Source: Psychrobacter sp.
GTDB taxonomy: Bacteria; Pseudomonadota; Gammaproteobacteria; Pseudomonadales; Moraxellaceae
Direction: 5' to 3'
NCBI GenBank assembly: GCA_020024075.1
Contig: JAHHUJ010000052.1
Coordinates: 1 to 11,690 of the forward strand
DNA: 11,690 bases
Shown here: piece by piece, positions 7,155 through 11,690 of the stretch
Layout: every line of letters starts with the position of its first letter
Position numbering within the stretch: position 1 is the first letter of the stretch
Program-made: the position numbers and the translations under genes
Notes under the pieces: model-generated
Told to the model about the DNA's origin: nothing
Databases searched by the model: none
The model's input: only the letters and a program-made list of their open reading frames with translations

Positions 7155-7976
7155 TTAAGATTTTAATTTAATAATACGATCACTAACGAGCTTATTTAGC
7201 TGGTTAATCATCTTCTCTGCTGTCTTTTGTTCAGCAATACGGCGACTCTCACCTGACTCAACTATAGGAGTGGTATGAGGTACATCAACCTCACAGCGTA
7301 CAATAAAAATTTGATTAGGAGCATTGCCTTGGGTTTCTAGTAACTCATAGTTGGGTAGCTCATACTTATGACCTTGTAGCCACTCTTGTAGCCGGCTTTT
7401 GGCATCTTTTAAGACCCGCTGATCATTGACATTATCAATCAGTTCAGCAAACCAATTTAGAACACAAGCTTTGACCACATCAACACTTTGACTGTCCAGA
7501 TAAATAGCACCAATTAAAGACTCAACCGTATCTGCCAATATTGACGCCCGCTCACGGCCACCGCCTTTACGCTCCCCTATCCCCAAAATTAGATGCGAAG
7601 ATAGGTTAAGCTTTTGTGCCACAATAACTAATGACTCCTGACGAACCAAAGTGGCCCGCATACGCGTCAACCGACCTTCATCTTGATTGGGATATTGGTA
7701 ATATAATGCCTCACCAATAATCACCCCTAGCAGGGCATCTCCCAAAAACTCTAATCGCTCATAGTTAATTTTGCCATCATACGAGCGATGGGTTAAAGCC
7801 AATTTTGCCAGACTGGTGTCTTTGAAAGTATAGCCCAACGCTTTTTGCAAACTGGGTAGACCTTGCTCAAAGTTTGTATAGCGTTGTTTAGGGGGCTGCT
7901 TACTAGGAGACGCTATCTCAGCAACTTCTGTTATTTTCTCGCTATCACCGCTTTCTTTTTTAAAAACTTTTGGCAT
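7155..7976 (-). CDS. rnc: Ribonuclease III
   Basis: Double-strand-specific endoribonuclease that processes the 30S rRNA precursor, operon mRNAs and antisense duplexes. The RNase III domain (about 40-185) contains the signature YERLEFLGDALLG (72-84), GRLTRMRATLVR (101-112) and ILADTVESLIGAIYLD (146-161). The metal-binding residues correspond to Glu73, Glu76, Asp80, Asp149 and Glu152, all present. A double-stranded RNA-binding domain follows (about 191-262: DAKSRLQEWLQG and GESRRIAEQKTAEKMI). The protein is 273 residues (E. coli 226); the extra is mostly a Lys/Glu/Ser-rich N-terminal tail (1-33). No Shine-Dalgarno is visible. The start codon lies in a 13-bp imperfect tandem duplication that places a second, out-of-frame ATG 13 nt upstream. 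Confidence 0.97.
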   Translation of the reverse strand: MPKVFKKESGDSEKITEVAEIASPSKQPPKQRYTNFEQGLPSLQKALGYTFKDTSLAKLALTHRSYDGKINYERLEFLGDALLGVIIGEALYYQYPNQDEGRLTRMRATLVRQESLVIVAQKLNLSSHLILGIGERKGGGRERASILADTVESLIGAIYLDSQSVDVVKACVLNWFAELIDNVNDQRVLKDAKSRLQEWLQGHKYELPNYELLETQGNAPNQIFIVRCEVDVPHTTPIVESGESRRIAEQKTAEKMINQLNKLVSDRIIKLKS

Positions 7977-7993
7977 ATTATTTCGGCATATTA
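7968..7993 (-). repeat. 13-bp tandem duplication across the rnc start, with three-codon upstream ORF
   Basis: Positions 7968-7980 and 7981-7993 are adjacent 13-bp copies differing at one base (7971 versus 7984). On the minus strand this reads ATGCCGAAATAATATGCC: an upstream ATG (7989) opens Met-Pro-Lys-stop, then one base, then the real rnc ATG (7976), which also begins Met-Pro-Lys. The minicistron and rnc are in different frames. The arrangement could allow stop-start re-initiation or could titrate ribosomes from the true start; that is inference. Confidence 0.85.
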
Positions 7994-8075
7994 AAAACTA
8001 TTACTGGACTAAAAGGTAAGTCAGAAACAGCTAGGTATATTAATTGAAGGGATTAAATTAAGGTATTTAAGTTTA

Positions 8076-8113
8076 AAGCATCTCTCGTAAGATGCAGATT
8101 TACTGCGATGCTT
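8076..8113 (-). other. Foldable element in the lepB-rnc spacer (rnc leader)
   Basis: Two alternative structures compete here. One is a 7-bp AAGCATC (8076-8082) / GATGCTT (8107-8113) stem with an inner GCAG/CTGC stem-loop (8094-8106). The other is a 6-bp GCATCT (8078-8083) / AGATGC (8090-8095) hairpin. It lies 100 nt upstream of rnc on the transcribed strand and has no U8-type tract, so it is not an ordinary terminator. The rest of the 212-bp spacer shows no gene. In E. coli the rnc leader folds and is cleaved by RNase III as autoregulation; an analogous role here is only a possibility. Confidence 0.4.
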
Positions 8114-8169
8114 CAAATCTCTTTATGACCACTGGCACTTCTCAAGATTTGATACACCGCTCAATAAAA

Positions 8170-8195
8170 CTTTACTTAGTCACTTTACTTAGTCA
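8170..8195 (-). repeat. Perfect 13-bp tandem duplication over the lepB stop codon
   Basis: CTTTACTTAGTCA occurs twice in tandem (8170-8182 and 8183-8195). The lepB TAA stop (8191-8189) falls in the second plus-strand copy, so the duplication repeats the end of the coding region in the 3' untranslated part. It leaves the lepB product unaffected. The period is the same as that of the duplication at the rnc start, 190 bp away. Confidence 0.95.
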
Positions 8196-9316
8196 ATAGG
8201 ACGATTATGGCTGAAGGTCGGTAAGTTAGATAAACCAGGCTTTTTGTGCATCCACACATAAACCGCTTTACCAGCCAAGTTTTCATCAGGAACGTAGCCC
8301 CAATAACGACCATCTTCACTACGGTCTGAGTTATCACCCATCACGAAGTAATTGCCCTCAGGAACAGTTACGCTCCAGCTACTGTCATACTCTATCGGCT
8401 GCTGTAAAAAGTTTGAGTATTCAGCACGCAATAAATTAGGGGCCAAGTAACGACGTAAGTAGGTATGATCACCTAACTTCTCCTGAAAATATCGTGCGCC
8501 ACGCTCTTCACTTTGTGCCACCATAACCGCATCTTCAGGGGATAAATCCCACTCACGGCTAGGATCACTGCTTTTAACTGGAGTATAAAGTTGATTGGTT
8601 AAAGCCTCATCTGCCGTAAACTCAACTTGCTCACTCGGCACTTGTTGCCCATTTACCGACAGCTTACCATTGTTAAAGCTAACTTCATCTCCAGGCAAAC
8701 CAATAATACGCTTAATATAATAAATTTTCGGATTTTCTGGGTAACGGAACACCACCACATCGCCGTGTTCTGGCTCACCAATATCGATCACTTTATTATA
8801 AGATAACGGTAGGCGAATACCATAAGCGTATTTATTTACCGCCACAAAGTCACCCGTATAAAGGGTGGGTACCATCGACGAAGAAGGAATATTAAACGGC
8901 TCAACAATGAATGAGCGCACCACCAGCACGATCGCCAATACTAGAAAGTAATCATGAGCCCAGCGAATTAAAAAATGCTCTTTAGAGGACTGAGTAGACT
9001 TTTGAGAGATTGATTGATTGGCCAATCTCTTGGCTTCACGATATTCACGCTCAGCCTGCTTGACCGGCACGGGTGCGTCACTAACGCTAATCGTCTCTAA
9101 GTCCTGATTGCTGTTCTCACTGAACATATTGTGCTCAGACAAGGTCTGAATATAAGCGCATTTTTTATTCGCTAAATTGTCTTGTGCCGCTTGAAGCTCT
9201 TTTGAGTTACCTGCCTTAGCATTCTTGTGTTGCTTAAGCCAAAACTTATCAAGCAGCCATACCACCCCAAGAATCAAGGTTACTGGCACTAAAATTAAAT
9301 TAAAATCAAAGTCCAT
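8189..9316 (-). CDS. lepB: Signal peptidase I (leader peptidase)
   Basis: Inner-membrane serine/lysine protease that removes Sec and Tat signal peptides on the periplasmic side. TM1 is at about 6-25 and TM2 at about 119-137. The catalytic domain follows, with box B FNIPSSSMVPTL (141-152; nucleophile Ser147), box D YIKRIIGLPGDEV (200-212; general base Lys202) and box E GDNSDRSEDGRYWG (327-340). At 375 residues it is about 50 longer than the E. coli enzyme, chiefly through a polar, charged loop between the two membrane helices (about 27-117, cytoplasmic by family topology) and an insert in the catalytic domain (about 228-315). AAGG 7 nt before the ATG supports the start. It is 149 bp after lepA and 212 bp before rnc, the usual lepA-lepB-rnc order. 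Confidence 0.96.
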   Translation of the reverse strand: MDFDFNLILVPVTLILGVVWLLDKFWLKQHKNAKAGNSKELQAAQDNLANKKCAYIQTLSEHNMFSENSNQDLETISVSDAPVPVKQAEREYREAKRLANQSISQKSTQSSKEHFLIRWAHDYFLVLAIVLVVRSFIVEPFNIPSSSMVPTLYTGDFVAVNKYAYGIRLPLSYNKVIDIGEPEHGDVVVFRYPENPKIYYIKRIIGLPGDEVSFNNGKLSVNGQQVPSEQVEFTADEALTNQLYTPVKSSDPSREWDLSPEDAVMVAQSEERGARYFQEKLGDHTYLRRYLAPNLLRAEYSNFLQQPIEYDSSWSVTVPEGNYFVMGDNSDRSEDGRYWGYVPDENLAGKAVYVWMHKKPGLSNLPTFSHNRPID

Positions 9317-9388
9317 ACTGCTGCCTTAACCGCTTTGTTATTATTCCAAGCCCACTAAGAAGCTAATCACTCAAAGTCTTGGCTAATT

Positions 9389-9394
9389 ATTATA
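9389..9394 (-). promoter_or_regulatory. Possible internal promoter upstream of lepB
   Basis: A perfect minus-strand TATAAT lies in the 149-bp lepA-lepB gap, about 73 nt before lepB. At 16-18 bp spacing the -35 region matches poorly (TGATCT), so the call is weak. An internal promoter would let lepB-rnc-era be expressed apart from lepA. Confidence 0.3.
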
Positions 9395-9419
9395 TATAAA
9401 TCATAAGGTTTAGATCATA

Positions 9420-9439
9420 GGGCTTAGAGACTAAGGCCC
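9420..9439. other. Hairpin after lepA without U-tract
   Basis: GGGCTTAG (9420-9427) pairs with CTAAGGCCC (9431-9439) with a one-base bulge and a 3-nt loop, 27 nt past the lepA stop on the minus strand. No run of U follows, so it is more likely a partial attenuator or an mRNA 3'-end stabiliser than a full terminator. Confidence 0.4.
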
Positions 9440-9465
9440 TTACAATCACTTTTATTAGGATAAGC

Positions 9466-11268
9466 TTACTGATTATCCACTTGCAACACGGCCAAGAAGG
9501 CCTCCTGTGGAATCTCCACACTACCCACTTGCTTCATGCGCTTTTTACCTTCTTTTTGCTTAGACAGTAGTTTTTTCTTACGTGATACGTCACCACCATA
9601 ACACTTAGCAAGAACGTCTTTACGCATCGCTTTAACGGTACTACGGGCAATAATCTGGCTACCAATAGCGGCCTGAATCGCCACATCAAACATCTGTCGT
9701 GGGATCAATTCTTTCATTTTCTCAACCAGCTGATTACCACGATAACGGGCTTGGTCTTGGTGACAAATCATGGCTAAAGCGTCTACTTTATCTCCGTTGA
9801 TTAAGACATCTACTTTGACCAGTTTGTCCACTTCATAACGGTCAAACTCATAGTCTAATGATGCAAACCCACGTGATACAGACTTTAAACGGTCAAAGAA
9901 GTCCATCACCACTTCACCCAGTGGAATATCAAAAATCAGCTGCACCTGCTTACCCATAAAGCGCATATCTACCTGAACGCCTCGACGCTCCATACACAAT
10001 GTCATCACGTTACCCAAGTAATCTTGAGGGACTAATATATGACAACGAGCAATCGGTTCACGAAACTCTTCTACAAAACCCGGGTCTGGCAGCTTTGATG
10101 GGTTATCAATCAACAGCACCTCACCATTTTTCTTTTTAATCTCGTAGATAACGGATGGTGCTGTGGTAATCAGATCAAGATTATACTCTCTCTCCAAGCG
10201 TTCTTGAATAATCTCCATATGCAGCATGCCTAAGAAACCACAACGGAAACCAAAACCTAGAGCATCAGAGGTGTCAGGCTCAAAGAATAATGCTGAGTCG
10301 TTAATCTGTAACTTCTGTAATGCCTCACGAAACTTCTCAAAATCATTTGAGTCTACTGGGAATAAACCGGCATAGACCTGAGGGGTAATTTGTTTGAAAC
10401 CAGGGATTAACGCAACATCAGGTGTGCTTGCATGAGTAATCGTATCCCCCACTGGGGCACCATGAATATCTTTAATGCCTGCGATAACAAAGCCCACTTC
10501 ACCCGCTTCAAGCTTACCTGTTTCTAAAGGCTTAGGTGTAAAGACACCAATGGACGTCACTAAATGTGAATCCATGGTCGACTTAATTAAAATTTTATCC
10601 CCACTTTTGATAGTACCTTGACGCACGCGCACCAAAGAAACCACGCCCAAGTAGTTATCAAACCATGAATCAATAATCAAAGCTTGAAGCGGTGCATCAC
10701 GCTCTCCAGTTGGGGCTGGAATACGTTCAACTAAAGCCTCTAATAGCTCATCAACACCAAGACCTGACTTAGCAGAAACTCGAGGAGCATCAATGGCTTC
10801 AATGCCAATAATATCTTCAATTTCTTGAATAACCCGTTCAGGCTCAACCTGTGGCAAATCAATCTTATTCAGTACTGGAAGCACCTCTAGACCTAAGTCT
10901 ACAGCGGTATAGCAGTTAGCTACAGACTGAGCCTCAACACCCTGAGCAGCATCGACAACCAATAGTGCCCCTTCACAAGCGGCCAATGAACGTGACACCT
11001 CATAAGAGAAGTCTACGTGGCCTGGCGTATCAATGAAGTTAAGCTGATAACGCTCGCCATTGGGGTGATCATAGTACAAGGTCACTGACTGCGCTTTAAT
11101 AGTAATACCACGCTCACGCTCAATATCCATTGAGTCTAAGACTTGGGCCTGCATTTCACGATCCTGCAGCGCGCCACAAGTCTGAATAAAGCGATCAGCC
11201 AAGGTTGATTTACCATGGTCAATATGGGCGATGATTGAGAAATTTCGAATATTTGATAATGCGGTCAC
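9466..11268 (-). CDS. lepA: Elongation factor 4 (LepA), ribosome-associated GTPase
   Basis: Translational GTPase that binds the ribosome like EF-G; proposed roles are back-translocation and 30S maturation or initiation. The 600-residue product has the standard length. The G domain shows AHIDHGKST (14-22), RGITIKAQ (53-60), DTPGHVDF (80-87), NKID (134-137) and SAKSG (165-169). A LepA-type region GFGFRCGFLGMLHMEI (about 345-360) and the LepA-specific C-terminal domain (CYGGDVSRKKKLLSKQKEGKKRM) follow. The start is a GTG: an in-frame TAG lies three codons upstream (11280-11278), and the family N-terminus (MTALSNIRNFSIIAHIDHG) begins here. The only Shine-Dalgarno candidate is AGG 12 nt upstream, so initiation is probably inefficient. 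It is the first gene of the lepA-lepB-rnc-era-recO-pdxJ cluster. Its bases 10932-10986 recur exactly at 11636-11690. Confidence 0.98.
   Translation of the reverse strand: MTALSNIRNFSIIAHIDHGKSTLADRFIQTCGALQDREMQAQVLDSMDIERERGITIKAQSVTLYYDHPNGERYQLNFIDTPGHVDFSYEVSRSLAACEGALLVVDAAQGVEAQSVANCYTAVDLGLEVLPVLNKIDLPQVEPERVIQEIEDIIGIEAIDAPRVSAKSGLGVDELLEALVERIPAPTGERDAPLQALIIDSWFDNYLGVVSLVRVRQGTIKSGDKILIKSTMDSHLVTSIGVFTPKPLETGKLEAGEVGFVIAGIKDIHGAPVGDTITHASTPDVALIPGFKQITPQVYAGLFPVDSNDFEKFREALQKLQINDSALFFEPDTSDALGFGFRCGFLGMLHMEIIQERLEREYNLDLITTAPSVIYEIKKKNGEVLLIDNPSKLPDPGFVEEFREPIARCHILVPQDYLGNVMTLCMERRGVQVDMRFMGKQVQLIFDIPLGEVVMDFFDRLKSVSRGFASLDYEFDRYEVDKLVKVDVLINGDKVDALAMICHQDQARYRGNQLVEKMKELIPRQMFDVAIQAAIGSQIIARSTVKAMRKDVLAKCYGGDVSRKKKLLSKQKEGKKRMKQVGSVEIPQEAFLAVLQVDNQ
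10932..10986 (-). repeat. 55-bp segment of lepA duplicated at the window end (copy 1)
   Basis: This segment encodes LepA residues 95-112 (LAACEGALLVVDAAQGVE) and is identical, in the same orientation, to 11636-11690. Base 10931 (g) differs from 11635 (a), which sets the left boundary. The right boundary cannot be seen because copy 2 ends with the window. Confidence 0.97.
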
Positions 11269-11385
11269 GTCTTGCGGCTACCTAGTTGTTGAGTTCATTA
11301 ATAAAAAATGAAGTAAATAATATATTAAGGTCGTCTATTCTATCAGCTTTAAGTTAGCTTGTAAGTGATAGAAATGCAATGCTGA

Positions 11386-11399
11386 TTGACACAGGTCAA
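11386..11399. promoter_or_regulatory. FNR/CRP-family-like palindrome upstream of lepA
   Basis: TTGACACAGGTCAA is TTGAC-N4-GTCAA, the same architecture as the FNR/ANR box TTGAT-N4-ATCAA. Its centre is about 62 bp before the start site estimated from the -10 at 11342-11337, a distance typical of class I activation. Both the promoter and the regulator are inferred. Confidence 0.4.
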
Positions 11400-11459
11400 A
11401 ACTGAGTTTTTTGAGCGTTATTGTCAGCGTAAATCCCATTTAATTTTAAACAAATTGCC

Positions 11460-11483
11460 AAACAATTAACGAAACAATTAACA
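11460..11483. repeat. 12-bp tandem repeat, two copies
   Basis: AAACAATTAAC occurs at 11460-11470 and again at 11472-11482, period 12. It is AT-rich and lies between the lepA promoter region and the upstream terminator. The CAATTAAC core also occurs once in the ompA/pilin spacer near 3424. No function can be assigned. Confidence 0.7.
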
Positions 11484-11548
11484 GCTAACTAATAGCTAGC
11501 AGTTCACTAAAAAATTAAATTGAGGATACCAACAAAACGAAGAGACAT

Positions 11549-11592
11549 AAAAAAAGCCAACTACTTAGCTTAATGTGGCAAAGTAATCGGCT
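11549..11592 (-). terminator. Intrinsic terminator of a gene lying beyond the right edge
   Basis: On the minus strand AGCCGAUUACUU (11592-11581) pairs over 12 bp with AAGUAGUUGGCU (11566-11555), two of the pairs being G-U, around a 14-nt loop, followed by a run of seven U. On the plus strand the wobbles become mismatches, so it acts in the minus direction. It therefore ends a minus-strand transcript entering from beyond 11600 and separates it from the lepA operon. Confidence 0.85.
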
Positions 11593-11690
11593 ATTTTAGG
11601 CGCTAATGGCCAAGAATATGGTGGCGATGAAGAGACCTCAACACCCTGAGCAGCATCGACAACCAATAGTGCCCCTTCACAAGCGGCCAA
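11593..11690 (-). other. Right-edge tail: 43 unique bases then an exact 55-bp copy of lepA (copy 2)
   Basis: Bases 11636-11690 equal 10932-10986 exactly and run off the window. Read in the lepA frame, LAACEGALLVVDAAQGVE continues into VSSSPPYSWPLAPKIADYFATLS and stops at 11565, inside the terminator stem, which is odd for a real gene end. Another minus frame of the unique bases gives LFIATIFLAISA-stop with its stop at 11598-11596, just before the stem, as a genuine gene end would look; that frame meets a stop inside the duplicated lepA part. This mismatch fits the 55 bases not truly belonging next to the unique tail. Confidence 0.7.

Larger units (their letters stand above)
11269..11548 (-). 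promoter_or_regulatory. lepA leader and promoter region
   Basis: No gene is visible here. A minus-strand extended -10, TGATAGAAT (hexamer 11342-11337, TG within 11345-11344), has a weak TTACAA (11364-11359) at 16-bp spacing, placing a start site near 11330 and a leader of about 60 nt before lepA. Upstream are an FNR-like dyad (11386-11399) and a 12-bp tandem repeat (11460-11482). The promoter call is motif-based only. Confidence 0.4.

Noticed and set aside
11565..11690. Possible second lepA-like fusion ORF at the right edge
   Set aside because: Its stop falls inside the terminator stem and its lepA part is an exact 55-bp copy, so a chimeric contig end is the simpler explanation.
1..11690. 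CRISPR arrays, tRNA or rRNA genes, insertion sequences, riboswitches, phage or defence genes
   Set aside because: Looked for on both strands; no regularly spaced repeats, cloverleaf sequences, transposase motifs or known aptamer cores were recognised.

Overview
The window reads as a chromosomal stretch from a gammaproteobacterium of the family Moraxellaceae, most likely Psychrobacter or a close relative. This rests on the OmpA-family porin, whose C-terminal half resembles Moraxella/Acinetobacter OmpA, on the gene order, and on AT-rich spacers. The genus is an inference from remembered protein families, not a database result.

Layout. Positions 1-1818 (minus) hold typA/bipA, lacking only its last few codons. 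Its promoter region (about 1874-1907) carries an extended -10 and a perfect 14-bp palindrome. Next comes an intrinsic terminator (1958-1990) and the ompA-like gene (2019-3173, minus). An AT-rich 517-bp spacer (3174-3690), rich in small repeats, separates ompA from a divergent solitary minor-pilin gene of the FimT/GspH type (3691-4302, plus). From 4329 to 11268, all on the minus strand, lies the classic housekeeping cluster lepA-lepB-rnc-era-recO-pdxJ in the same order as in Escherichia coli, but with wider gaps (49-212 bp) and no acpS after pdxJ. Upstream of lepA are a lepA leader with an FNR-like palindrome and a strong minus-strand terminator belonging to a gene outside the window. The last 55 bases are an exact copy of an internal piece of lepA.

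How the genes work together. The six-gene cluster joins translation-associated factors (LepA/EF4, Era, RNase III), the secretory signal peptidase LepB, RecO for RecFOR recombination repair, and PdxJ for vitamin B6 synthesis. They are probably co-transcribed from the lepA promoter, perhaps with internal promoters in the wider gaps. TypA is a second ribosome-associated GTPase of the same superfamily as LepA. The OmpA-like protein and the minor pilin are cell-envelope proteins unrelated to the cluster.

The window is mostly ordinary core genome, and I see no new multi-gene system. The points worth a second look are: (1) the exact 55-bp lepA duplicate at the right edge, which looks more like an assembly k-mer overlap than biology; (2) two independent 13-bp tandem duplications, one over the lepB stop and one over the rnc start, the latter creating a three-codon ORF (Met-Pro-Lys-stop) one base before the real rnc start; (3) a foldable element in the rnc leader; (4) palindromic candidate operators upstream of typA and lepA; (5) an OmpA peptidoglycan-binding site with the usual Asp replaced by Ser.
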